23,924 bases of DNA from a virus (IMGVR_UViG_3300046777_003147:1-23924); one strand, 5' to 3'. Shown: positions 1 through 4,137, counted from the stretch's first letter. The notes: generated by a model from the letters alone, not told the origin. Numbers and translations: made by a program.

Positions 1-43
1 TCAAAAGAGACGACCAGTACCTTGATAACTTAATCCTCATAAT

Positions 44-115
44 GGGTCTGTAACTCAATGGTAGAGTAACGGGCTTTTAACCTGGAAGTTGTGGGTTCAA
101 ATCCCACCAGACCCA
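44..115 (+). tRNA. tRNA-Lys (anticodon TTT)
   Basis: This 72-base cloverleaf has an acceptor stem of GGGTCTG (44-50) against CAGACCC (108-114), discriminator A115, D-arm ACTC/GAGT, anticodon loop CTTTTAA with TTT at its centre, and T-arm GTGGG-TTCAAAT-CCCAC. The anticodon stem has one mismatch (27:43). No CCA is encoded, so the host CCA-adding enzyme is needed. Only three bases separate it from the next tRNA, so the two are probably cut from one transcript. Confidence 0.93.
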
Positions 116-118
116 TAA

Positions 119-192
119 GGGAAATTAGCTCAGTTGGTTAGAGCGTACCCCTGATAAGGGTAAGGTCACTGATTCAAATTCAGTATTTCCCA
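119..192 (+). tRNA. tRNA-Ile (anticodon GAT)
   Basis: This 74-base cloverleaf has acceptor stem GGGAAAT (119-125) against ATTTCCC (185-191) and discriminator A192. The anticodon stem TACCC/GGGTA encloses loop CTGATAA with anticodon GAT, which reads AUC and AUU. No CCA is encoded. It is followed at once by the hairpin and late promoter of an HNH endonuclease gene. Confidence 0.95.
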
Positions 193-237
193 TTGGAACT
201 TATTACTAATATAAATAATATTAGTCAGATGTTCCAA
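193..237 (+). promoter_or_regulatory. T4-type late promoter inside a two-tier hairpin
   Basis: An exact T4 late-promoter octamer TATAAATA lies at 210-217. It overlaps an inverted repeat, ACTAATAT (205-212) against ATATTAGT (218-225) with loop AAATA. This is enclosed by an outer pair, TTGGAAC (193-199) and GTTCCAA (231-237), so the arms end one base before the ATG at 239. In T4 late transcripts start 6-7 bases after the octamer. Here that would be near 223-224, which removes the 5' arm. Read-through transcripts from upstream would keep the full hairpin next to the start codon. I infer that translation is blocked early and allowed late. Confidence 0.75.
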
Positions 238-238
238 T

Positions 239-703
239 ATGAACTCTTGTTTAGAATGTGGCAATTTAACTAAAACTAAATTTTGTAGTAGAAGTTGTTC
301 TGCCTCATATAATAACAGAGTTCGTCCTAAACGCAGTCCCGAACATAAATGCATTGATTGCGGAAAACCAATTAATGCTAAAAGAGCAAGATGCAAAGAG
401 CATTATCTTCAATGGTTAAAATCCAAAGAAGTAAAAGATATAACTCTTTCGGAAGCAATTTATGATAAGCATCATAGGTCTTCTGCATATGCTCTAATCA
501 GGACTAGAGCAAGATCAATTGCCAAAAAACTTGGACTTGACACTTGCGAAAAATGCGGTTATAATAAACACGTTGAGATCGCTCACAAAAGAGGGATTTC
601 AACCTTTGAAGGTGATACGCTAATTAGCATAATCAACTCCAAAGAAAACCTAATGGCATTATGCCCTAATTGCCATTGGGAATATGATCATAATTTATTG
701 TGA
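239..703 (+). CDS. HNH endonuclease, free-standing, probable homing type
   Basis: The 154-residue protein has a C-terminal HNH fold: C103-x2-C106, a histidine at 116 (EIAHKRG), N137 in the SKENLMALC segment, C142-x2-C145 and H146, with H151 near the end. Cysteine pairs nearer the N terminus (C4/C7 with C16/C20, and C38/C41 with C52/H55) look like two small zinc-binding modules. Such enzymes nick or cut DNA, and free-standing ones in T-even phages spread by homing into neighbouring sequence. It sits between tRNA-Ile(GAT) and tRNA-Arg and has its own late promoter and hairpin. The ATG at 239 is the only start that keeps the first zinc pair. No Shine-Dalgarno sequence is visible. The HNH call is firm. 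Homing activity is inferred from its position among tRNA genes. Confidence 0.88.
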   Translation: MNSCLECGNLTKTKFCSRSCSASYNNRVRPKRSPEHKCIDCGKPINAKRARCKEHYLQWLKSKEVKDITLSEAIYDKHHRSSAYALIRTRARSIAKKLGLDTCEKCGYNKHVEIAHKRGISTFEGDTLISIINSKENLMALCPNCHWEYDHNLL

Positions 704-709
704 TCTGAT

Positions 710-782
710 GCCCCTGTAGCTCAGTAGACAGAGCATCGCTCTTCTAAAGCGTTGGTCGTGGGTGCAAATCCTACCAGGGGTG
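710..782 (+). tRNA. tRNA-Arg (anticodon TCT)
   Basis: This 73-base cloverleaf has acceptor GCCCCTG (710-716) paired with CAGGGGT (775-781), a G:U first pair and discriminator G782. The anticodon loop CTTCTAA gives TCT, which reads AGA/AGG. These codons suit an AT-rich phage better than its host. No CCA is encoded. It starts six bases after the HNH gene stop. Confidence 0.92.
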
Positions 783-969
783 CTTGGCAATCTAGGATAA
801 ATACCTTATGATTGTCTTCTGCTTATCCATTTTGTAGTGGGTTTTAAAGGATAAGCAACAGGAAACCTACTTGAAAAAGAGAGAGTGAAAAACCCCATCT
901 GCAAGTCGGTGTGAAACAGACCTATGACTTGTATGCGATTCTGTTTCATTGTATGGATCTCTCTCATTT
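783..969 (+). ncRNA. Candidate structured RNA between tRNA-Arg and tRNA-Gly
   Basis: No credible ORF fills this gap, but it is rich in perfect inverted repeats: TGCTTATCC (820-828) with GGATAAGCA (849-857); TGAAACAGA (912-920) with TCTGTTTCA (940-948); and GAGAGAG (879-885) with CTCTCTC (959-965) enclosing the second hairpin. A further copy of GGATAA at 795-800 could compete for TTATCC (823-828), giving two alternative folds. GATAAATA at 796-803 is one base off the late-promoter octamer. T4 encodes two stable RNAs of unknown function (C and D) in its tRNA cluster, so a similar product is plausible. It would be cut out with the flanking tRNAs. Function is unknown. Confidence 0.45.
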
Positions 970-1041
970 GCGGAAGTAACTCAACGGTAGAGTACCTGCC
1001 TTCCAAGCAGGCTGTTGCGGGTTCAAATCCCGTCTTCCGCT
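970..1041 (+). tRNA. tRNA-Gly (anticodon TCC)
   Basis: This 72-base cloverleaf has acceptor GCGGAAG (970-976) against CTTCCGC (1034-1040), with discriminator T1041, usual for bacterial tRNA-Gly. The anticodon stem CCTGC/GCAGG encloses loop CTTCCAA with anticodon TCC. The T-arm is GCGGG-TTCAAAT-CCCGT. No CCA is encoded. Confidence 0.95.
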
Positions 1042-1043
1042 CT

Positions 1044-1058
1044 GAACCTTTAAGGTTC
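1044..1058 (+). repeat. Perfect palindrome between tRNA-Gly and tRNA-Asn
   Basis: GAACCTT (1044-1050) and AAGGTTC (1052-1058) are perfect complements around T1051, followed by TTATT. In the transcript this can form a short hairpin that fills most of the 21-base spacer between the two tRNAs. It may be a processing signal or a weak terminator. The T run is too short to call it a terminator. Confidence 0.4.
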
Positions 1059-1062
1059 TTAT

Positions 1063-1134
1063 TCCGAGTAGCCCGCAAGGTGCGGGAGCAAGCTGTTAAC
1101 TTGTTATAGGTCAGTTCGATTCTGACACTCGGAG
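1063..1134 (+). tRNA. tRNA-Asn (anticodon GTT)
   Basis: This 72-base cloverleaf has acceptor TCCGAGT (1063-1069) with ACTCGGA (1127-1133), discriminator G1134 and D-stem CCCG/CGGG. The anticodon stem GCAAG/CTTGT encloses loop CTGTTAA with anticodon GTT. No CCA is encoded. It is three bases from the next tRNA. Confidence 0.93.
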
Positions 1135-1137
1135 TAT

Positions 1138-1209
1138 GGGGTGTTCGTATAACGGTTATTACTCTGGATTTGCAATCCAGCAATAAGGATTCAATTTCCT
1201 TACACTCCA
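1138..1209 (+). tRNA. tRNA-Ala (anticodon TGC)
   Basis: The acceptor GGGGTGT (1138-1144) pairs with ACACTCC (1202-1208), discriminator A1209. The third pair is G1140:T1206, the G3:U70 wobble that is the main identity element for alanyl-tRNA synthetase. The anticodon stem CTGGA/TCCAG closes a seven-base loop TTTGCAA, which puts TGC at positions 34-36. The D-arm is weak (three clear pairs). A shifted reading as tRNA-Cys(GCA) is less likely because it loses stem pairs and would not explain the G3:U70 pair. Confidence 0.87.
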
Positions 1210-1212
1210 TTA

Positions 1213-1237
1213 TATAAATACTTCAAAAATGAAGTAT
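1213..1237 (+). promoter_or_regulatory. T4-type late promoter overlapping a start-site hairpin (dps)
   Basis: TATAAATA at 1213-1220 is an exact T4 late-promoter octamer. Its end is also the 5' arm of a hairpin, ATACTTC (1218-1224) with GAAGTAT (1231-1237), loop AAAAAT. The arm ends one base before the dps ATG at 1239 and includes the only purine-rich ribosome-site candidate (GAAG, 1231-1234). Late transcripts should begin near 1226 and lack the 5' arm. Read-through tRNA-operon transcripts would form the hairpin. Confidence 0.7.
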
Positions 1238-1238
1238 A

Positions 1239-1673
1239 ATGGAAAAACTATATAAAATACTATCAGATACTCAAGCAAGTCTTTTTGTACTTTTCCAAAA
1301 GACTTGGGTGTATCATTGGCATATTACTGGACCTGACTTTTATCAAATTCATACATTATTTGGTGAGCAATATAATGCTCTCTTTGAAGAAGTTGATAGA
1401 ATCTCAGAACACATTCGCTTTCTTGGTGCTAAACCCGTAAGTGCTCTTTCAAGAGTATCTGAGGTTTCTAGGGTATCTGAAGCAAAGAGTGGTCTTTCGG
1501 AAATGCAAATGATTCAAGATTTGCTTGATGACCATAAAAAAATTGTAGAAATGTTTGCTGAAGCAGCAGAAGTTGCAGAAGAACTTAAGTCAAGAGGAAC
1601 TACCAATCTTCTTGATGATCTAAATGAAGCACATGGTAAGTTTATTTGGTTTTTAAGATCATTTACGGAATAG
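1239..1673 (+). CDS. dps: Dps-like ferritin-family protein
   Basis: Dps proteins assemble into 12-subunit shells that oxidise and store iron with peroxide and protect DNA. The 144-residue sequence shows the Dps signature from about residue 20 to 63: H26, G31, F34, H38, D53 and E57 keep the spacing of the inter-subunit ferroxidase ligands (H31, H43, D58, E62 in Listeria Dps). The acidic ligand expected four residues after the second histidine is G42, with E43 next to it. Residues 71-82 contain a tandem six-residue repeat (SRVSEV then SRVSEA), where other members usually have a short loop. The N terminus is short, without the lysine-rich tail of E. coli Dps, so direct DNA binding is uncertain. 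It has its own late promoter and stands alone between tRNA genes. Protection of phage DNA or iron handling late in infection is inference. Confidence 0.85.
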   Translation: MEKLYKILSDTQASLFVLFQKTWVYHWHITGPDFYQIHTLFGEQYNALFEEVDRISEHIRFLGAKPVSALSRVSEVSRVSEAKSGLSEMQMIQDLLDDHKKIVEMFAEAAEVAEELKSRGTTNLLDDLNEAHGKFIWFLRSFTE

Positions 1674-1685
1674 GGATGAAGAACA

Positions 1686-1937
1686 ATGATTTCTATAAGA
1701 TGCAAAGATTGTAATAAAGAAATAACAGGACACCCAACAAAAACTGTAACTTGCGGTTGTCCTAATATGGCAACAATTCGTGGAGATAAGATTTCTGCAG
1801 TTGACTTATCACGTATTGTTATGTTAAACTCTATAAAAGAAAAGCAAAAATCTGGAGTTCTTACTCAAGAAGACGTTGCTTGGCAAGAAGCACGTCGTCA
1901 ACGTAAAGTTAGACGACTTGATTTTGAAGTCCGTTGA
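1686..1937 (+). CDS. Small conserved protein with zinc-ribbon-like start
   Basis: The 83-residue product starts with C6-x2-C9 and, after a short basic stretch, C23-x-C25, which resembles a single zinc knuckle. The rest is predicted helical and ends in a strongly basic segment (ARRQRKVRRLDFEVR, residues 69-83), so a nucleic-acid contact is possible. It begins 12 bases after dps and probably shares its late transcript. A GATGAAG stretch upstream could serve as a weak ribosome site. Similar small proteins occur in T4-like cyanophages as far as I recall, but I know no function. The cysteines could also be structural only. Confidence 0.7.
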   Translation: MISIRCKDCNKEITGHPTKTVTCGCPNMATIRGDKISAVDLSRIVMLNSIKEKQKSGVLTQEDVAWQEARRQRKVRRLDFEVR

Positions 1938-1944
1938 GGACTTT
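1926..1944 (+). terminator. Short hairpin over the stop codon, before tRNA-Ser
   Basis: AAGTCC (1927-1932) pairs with GGACTT (1938-1943), extended by a G1926:T1944 wobble, with loop GTTGA containing the TGA stop of the 83-residue ORF. It is followed by TTTC and, three bases on, by tRNA-Ser. It may be a weak terminator or a signal for cutting mRNA away from tRNA. Six base pairs and a short T run make termination uncertain. Confidence 0.35.
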
Positions 1945-1946
1945 CT

Positions 1947-2033
1947 GGAGGGGCAATCCGATTGGCGACGGAACCTGTCTTGAAAACAGTTGAGGTGTTA
2001 AATCCCTTAGGAGTTCGACTCTCCTTCCCTCCG
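1947..2033 (+). tRNA. tRNA-Ser (anticodon TGA)
   Basis: This is an 87-base type II tRNA. Acceptor GGAGGGG (1947-1953) pairs with TCCCTCC (2026-2032), discriminator G2033. The anticodon loop CTTGAAA gives TGA (reads UCA). A long variable arm follows (about 1992-2010), then T-arm GGAG-TTCGACT-CTCC. The long arm and discriminator G are the usual serine identity features. No CCA is encoded. Confidence 0.93.
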
Positions 2034-2084
2034 TTTTATAAAATTAATATTTTCTTTATCAGTGTTACGGAATGAACACATATG

Positions 2085-2117
2085 TTGACTTCTTGGTACT
2101 GGCAAGTAGTATATAAT
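2085..2117 (+). promoter_or_regulatory. Possible sigma70-type promoter, poor spacing
   Basis: TTGACT (2085-2090) and a perfect TATAAT (2112-2117) precede the ORF start at 2139, but the gap is 21 bases, four more than ideal. TATATA at 2110-2115 gives 19. The -10 box favours starting the downstream ORF at 2139 rather than at the earlier in-frame ATG at 2082. Confidence 0.35.
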
Positions 2118-2138
2118 AATAACCTACTAATAAAACAA

Positions 2139-2297
2139 ATGGACCAACATACTTATGATAATTGGGTCCGTATTAAAGAGACTTTTGAAAAGTCTGGAAA
2201 TGTTAATAACATGTTCTACAAAAGAGCATGTGCAATCATAAAGACAGGAAAAGATCCTTTAGAAAAAATTCTTGGAGATAAAAAGAATGAAGGATGA
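2139..2297 (+). CDS. Small protein of unknown function (52 residues)
   Basis: The 52-residue product begins MDQHTYDNWVRIK and has the composition of a short, mostly helical, charged soluble protein with no cysteine pair, membrane segment or signal peptide. I chose the ATG at 2139 because a TATAAT box lies at 2112-2117. The longer in-frame form from 2082 would add 19 residues and run through that box. The 3' end overlaps the next ORF by 11 bases, which suggests coupled translation. I have the impression that it is shared among T4-like cyanophages, but I cannot assign a role. Confidence 0.6.
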   Translation: MDQHTYDNWVRIKETFEKSGNVNNMFYKRACAIIKTGKDPLEKILGDKKNEG

Positions 2298-2487
2298 ATT
2301 TTGGCAAAAAAGACAATTTATCTTAAGTTCTTTTGTAAGACAAAATATTACAGTAAGTACTCAGGTTTATCGTTTTGTTGATAAAATCATTAGAGAAAAT
2401 TGGGATCTTGGGAAATATGATCTCAATGAAATTGATAAAATTATTCGACAATCTTATGAAGAACATTTACGAAATGGACAAGGATGA
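2287..2487 (+). CDS. Small protein of unknown function (66 residues)
   Basis: The 66-residue product starts MKDEFWQKRQ. A GGAG ribosome site at 2274-2277 lies nine bases before the ATG at 2287, so the upstream in-frame TTG at 2272 is not needed. The sequence alternates hydrophobic and charged residues, as in a small helical bundle, with no recognisable motif. It overlaps the previous ORF by 11 bases and the next by 14, and all three are in different frames, so they are very likely read from one message. Function unknown. Confidence 0.65.
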   Translation: MKDEFWQKRQFILSSFVRQNITVSTQVYRFVDKIIRENWDLGKYDLNEIDKIIRQSYEEHLRNGQG

Positions 2488-2632
2488 AGTTCAATCAATG
2501 ATTGACCAATCAATTGCAAAGGCCATTGACAAACACAATAAGTCTGCTACAATTATCTCAGCAGCAATCGGTTCAGTACTTCTTCTTTTTTATGCTCACG
2601 GTGTTTTCGCAGTGGTTGACAAGATGAGGTAA
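2474..2632 (+). CDS. Small single-pass membrane protein
   Basis: The 52-residue product has a charged helical N-terminal half (MDKDEVQSMIDQSIAKAIDK) followed by one strongly hydrophobic segment of about 20 residues (roughly 24-45, SATIISAAIGSVLLLFYAHG) and a short basic tail. This predicts a single inner-membrane helix with a small cytoplasmic domain. The ATG at 2474 is chosen over the longer frame from 2375 because that extension lies wholly inside the preceding gene. Its last codons contain the -35 box of the promoter for tRNA-Pro. Function is unknown. Size and topology would fit a phage protein acting at the host membrane. Confidence 0.6.
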   Translation: MDKDEVQSMIDQSIAKAIDKHNKSATIISAAIGSVLLLFYAHGVFAVVDKMR

Positions 2633-2644
2633 TTCTGCTATTAT
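2616..2644 (+). promoter_or_regulatory. Strong sigma70-type promoter for tRNA-Pro
   Basis: A perfect -35 box TTGACA (2616-2621) is followed after 17 bases by TATTAT (2639-2644), five of six to consensus, with an extended -10 TG at 2636-2637. Transcription would start near 2651, seven bases before tRNA-Pro. The -35 lies inside the 3' end of the small membrane-protein gene. Such host-like promoters serve early genes in T4-like cyanophages. Confidence 0.75.
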
Positions 2645-2657
2645 ACATAAGAAGAAA

Positions 2658-2732
2658 CGGGGTGTAGCTCAGCTTGGATAGAGCACTGCTTTTGGGAAGC
2701 AGGGGCCGTAGGTTCAAATCCTATCACCCCGA
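2658..2732 (+). tRNA. tRNA-Pro (anticodon TGG)
   Basis: This 75-base cloverleaf has acceptor CGGGGTG (2658-2664) with CACCCCG (2725-2731) and discriminator A2732. The C1:G72 first pair is typical of bacterial tRNA-Pro. The anticodon stem CTGCT/AGCAG encloses loop TTTGGGA with anticodon TGG. No CCA is encoded. Confidence 0.95.
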
Positions 2733-2748
2733 CTCATAAACTCAATTT

Positions 2749-2982
2749 ATGAAAATGACAGACGACATTGATCAACTTCAAAGATTTACAGTTGAAGAAT
2801 TTCAAGCAGACTTTGACAATCTAATGAATAGAGTCGAAAATGGAGAATCATTCATTATTACAAGTGAGCATGGAAATGCTGTGATGGTTCCTTACAAAGA
2901 AGTAATAGAAATATGTGAGGAGGCAGATGTGGATTTTGATGAGATAGTTAGAATTCATACTAATCACGAAGAAGGTTCGTGA
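2749..2982 (+). CDS. Phd/YefM-type antitoxin-like protein
   Basis: The 77-residue product matches the N-terminal fold of Phd/YefM antitoxins: a strand and helix around FTVEEFQADFDNLMNRVENG (12-31), then ESFIITSEHGNAVMVPYKE (32-50), where the family has a strand pair ending in a VP-Y/E element. The acidic C-terminal half (EICEEADVDFDEIVRIH) would be the disordered toxin-binding tail. Phd proteins bind their own promoter and neutralise Doc- or RelE-type toxins. No toxin gene is adjacent, since tRNAs lie on both sides. It may therefore counter a host toxin or act only as a DNA-binding regulator. Two starts are possible, 2749 or 2755. The family call is moderately firm and the role is inferred. 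Confidence 0.72.
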   Translation: MKMTDDIDQLQRFTVEEFQADFDNLMNRVENGESFIITSEHGNAVMVPYKEVIEICEEADVDFDEIVRIHTNHEEGS

Positions 2983-2989
2983 TTTTTAT

Positions 2990-3061
2990 GGGACTGTCGC
3001 CTATGGGTTAAGGCCCACTGCTTATAACGGTGTGAACTGAGTTCAAGTCTCAGCAGTCCTA
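2990..3061 (+). tRNA. tRNA-Ile (anticodon TAT)
   Basis: This 72-base cloverleaf has acceptor GGGACTG (2990-2996) with CAGTCCT (3054-3060), a G:U first pair, discriminator A3061, D-stem GCCT/AGGC and T-arm CTGAG-TTCAAGT-CTCAG. The anticodon stem CACTG/CGGTG encloses loop CTTATAA, so the anticodon is TAT, which reads AUA. Most bacteria read AUA with a CAT tRNA modified to lysidine by TilS. This form needs no such modification. Confidence 0.88.
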
Positions 3062-3063
3062 TT

Positions 3064-3094
3064 TACATACATTTATTATAAATAGGTGTATGTA
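3064..3094 (+). promoter_or_regulatory. T4-type late promoter in the loop of a start-site hairpin (second HNH gene)
   Basis: TATAAATA (3077-3084) is an exact late-promoter octamer. It lies in the 15-base loop between TACATACA (3064-3071) and TGTATGTA (3087-3094), a perfect eight-base inverted repeat. A late start near 3090-3091 would drop the 5' arm and the AGGTG at 3084-3088. The architecture is the same as before the HNH gene at 239, although the arm sequences differ. Confidence 0.75.
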
Positions 3095-3110
3095 TATGTT
3101 CATAACTAAA

Positions 3111-3530
3111 ATGATTATTTGCAAATCTTGCGGTAAGGAAGTTGAACAACATCCACAAAAAGGTGGAAGAACAAAACTTTATTGTAATGAAACTTGTCGA
3201 ATGAAATGGAGATACAGAAATGATCCTTGTGTTATGAATAGAAACACTTATACTGAACAAAAGGAAAGGGCATACTCCAATAAATGGAAAGCACTTCAAT
3301 ATAAAGGTGGTAAGTGTCAGCAATGTGGTGAAGATAGACCTGCAACTCTATGCTTCCATCATAGAGATCCTTCTCAAAAAGAACTAAAACTTGATGGGAG
3401 ATCTTTTGCAAATAGAAAGTGGGAAACAATCAAAGAAGAAGTTGATAAATGCGATCTTCTTTGCCATAACTGTCACAATATGCTACATTATGGAGATAGT
3501 TGGGGAGAGTTCCTACAAACGCTGGTTTAG
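3111..3530 (+). CDS. HNH endonuclease, free-standing, probable homing type
   Basis: With the start at 3111 the product has 139 residues. An N-terminal zinc module has C4-x2-C7 and C25/C29. The HNH core has C69-x2-C72, H83-H84 (LCFHHRDP), C118-x2-C121-H122 and H126. Starts at 3090 or 3096 are in frame and give 146 or 144 residues. I prefer 3111 because the late promoter predicts a transcript beginning near 3090 and because the start then places the first CxxC exactly as in the other HNH gene (MNSCLEC, here MIICKSC). It follows tRNA-Ile(TAT) and runs ten bases into tRNA-Met. Apart from the shared fold it differs widely from the HNH protein at 239, so the two look like separate arrivals. Confidence 0.85.
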   Translation: MIICKSCGKEVEQHPQKGGRTKLYCNETCRMKWRYRNDPCVMNRNTYTEQKERAYSNKWKALQYKGGKCQQCGEDRPATLCFHHRDPSQKELKLDGRSFANRKWETIKEEVDKCDLLCHNCHNMLHYGDSWGEFLQTLV

Positions 3531-3593
3531 CTCTCTGGAGAAAGCACTGCCCTCATAAGGCAAGACAGGTCGGTTCGATCCCGACAACCAGCA
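3521..3593 (+). tRNA. tRNA-Met (anticodon CAT)
   Basis: This 73-base cloverleaf has acceptor GCTGGTT (3521-3527) with AACCAGC (3586-3592), discriminator A3593, anticodon loop CTCATAA and T-arm GTCGG-TTCGATC-CCGAC. The G1:C72 pair excludes an initiator tRNA. A CAT anticodon could also be Ile2 (lysidine), but a separate Ile(TAT) already covers AUA, so elongator Met is favoured. Its first ten bases encode the last codons and stop of the HNH gene. No CCA is encoded. Confidence 0.9.
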
Positions 3594-3595
3594 TT

Positions 3596-3615
3596 GGACA
3601 CTTGCCTAAGTGTCC
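3596..3615 (+). terminator. Perfect hairpin after tRNA-Met
   Basis: GGACACTT (3596-3603) pairs perfectly with AAGTGTCC (3608-3615) across loop GCCT. It begins two bases after tRNA-Met. No T run follows, only TACTT, so intrinsic termination would be weak. It may instead stop exonucleases or mark the tRNA 3' end for processing. Confidence 0.45.
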
Positions 3616-3618
3616 TAC

Positions 3619-3647
3619 TTGACTTCTCCAAGTCAAACCCTTATAAT
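3619..3647 (+). promoter_or_regulatory. Near-consensus sigma70 promoter with palindromic -35 region
   Basis: TTGACT (3619-3624) and a perfect TATAAT (3642-3647) are separated by exactly 17 bases. Transcription would start near 3654, 16 bases before the ATG at 3670. The -35 is part of a perfect inverted repeat, TTGACTT (3619-3625) and AAGTCAA (3630-3636) around CTCC. This could be an operator for a dimeric regulator. The promoter fixes the start of the downstream gene. Confidence 0.8.
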
Positions 3648-3669
3648 ACTAAGGTCAACATTCAAAACA

Positions 3670-3885
3670 ATGACTCTCACTTCTAAATTCAAGAAAGATA
3701 TTCAAACTCTTCGCGGTGCAGCAAATGGCGAATTCTACCTTGACGTAAAGAATCCTAAACTTTATAAAAAGGTTCGTCGTTATTATGAAAATGAAGGTGT
3801 AGTTTTCTCTGGTGATCCTATGGATGACTATGAGATTCTTATGGAATATGTTTATAGTGATCTTGAATCTGTTGAAGTTGCATGA
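3670..3885 (+). CDS. Small protein of unknown function (71 residues)
   Basis: The 71-residue product starts MTLTSKFKKDIQTLRGAANG and contains a basic, helical first half and an acidic C-terminal end (DDYEILMEYVYSDLESVEVA). I set the start at 3670 because the strong promoter at 3619-3647 predicts a transcript start near 3654, so the upstream in-frame codons from 3610 would not be transcribed. The next gene starts within its stop (ATGA, 3882-3885), implying coupled translation. There is no motif I can name. It is probably an early gene, judging from its host-like promoter. Confidence 0.72.
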   Translation: MTLTSKFKKDIQTLRGAANGEFYLDVKNPKLYKKVRRYYENEGVVFSGDPMDDYEILMEYVYSDLESVEVA

Positions 3886-4112
3886 TAAAGGTTCTTCTTG
3901 AGCGTGAAGGATACCGTTTTATTGAATCGGGAATTCTTGAAATAAATGGCAAACCTGATTATAGGATGCAAAAGCAAAATTATTATACAAAACGCTGGAA
4001 TGACATTTATCTCTTTGATAATGGTCTACAATGCACTACAGCAATGGAAGACATTGAGTATGCAAAATGGTTAGACCCAGATAGAGTTCCTTGTTATGTT
4101 AAAGAAAACTAA
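3882..4112 (+). CDS. Small protein of unknown function (76 residues)
   Basis: The 76-residue product overlaps the previous gene by four bases (ATGA). It is rich in aromatic and charged residues (for example YRMQKQNYYTKRWNDIYLFD in the middle) and has two isolated cysteines, with no membrane segment. The composition suggests a small folded domain of strands around the tyrosine/tryptophan core. I do not recognise the family. The tight coupling with the 71-residue gene and their shared early-type promoter suggest that the two act together or at the same time. Confidence 0.65.
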   Translation: MIKVLLEREGYRFIESGILEINGKPDYRMQKQNYYTKRWNDIYLFDNGLQCTTAMEDIEYAKWLDPDRVPCYVKEN

Positions 4113-4137
4113 ATATTAAAAGAGTTTTTTAAAAAAA

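Noticed and set aside
166-396. Minus-strand ORF of 76 residues
   Set aside because: It is antisense to tRNA-Ile and the HNH gene, without motif or ribosome site.
924-1109. Plus-strand ORF of 61 residues
   Set aside because: It runs through tRNA-Gly and most of tRNA-Asn and overlaps the inverted repeats; no motif.
1138-1209. tRNA-Cys(GCA) reading of the tRNA
   Set aside because: The shift by one base loses anticodon-stem pairs, and the G3:U70 pair points to alanine.
806-1210. Minus-strand ORF of 134 residues
   Set aside because: It lies antisense across three tRNA genes. The GFEPATACLEGRYSTVELLP-like stretch is a well-known false translation of the complement of a tRNA, here tRNA-Gly.
2749-3061. 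Complete toxin-antitoxin pair
   Set aside because: No toxin ORF lies beside the Phd-like gene; tRNAs follow and precede it.
4108-4115. ACTAAATA as a late promoter
   Set aside because: It lacks the TATA half of the octamer and has no hairpin; too weak in AT-rich DNA.
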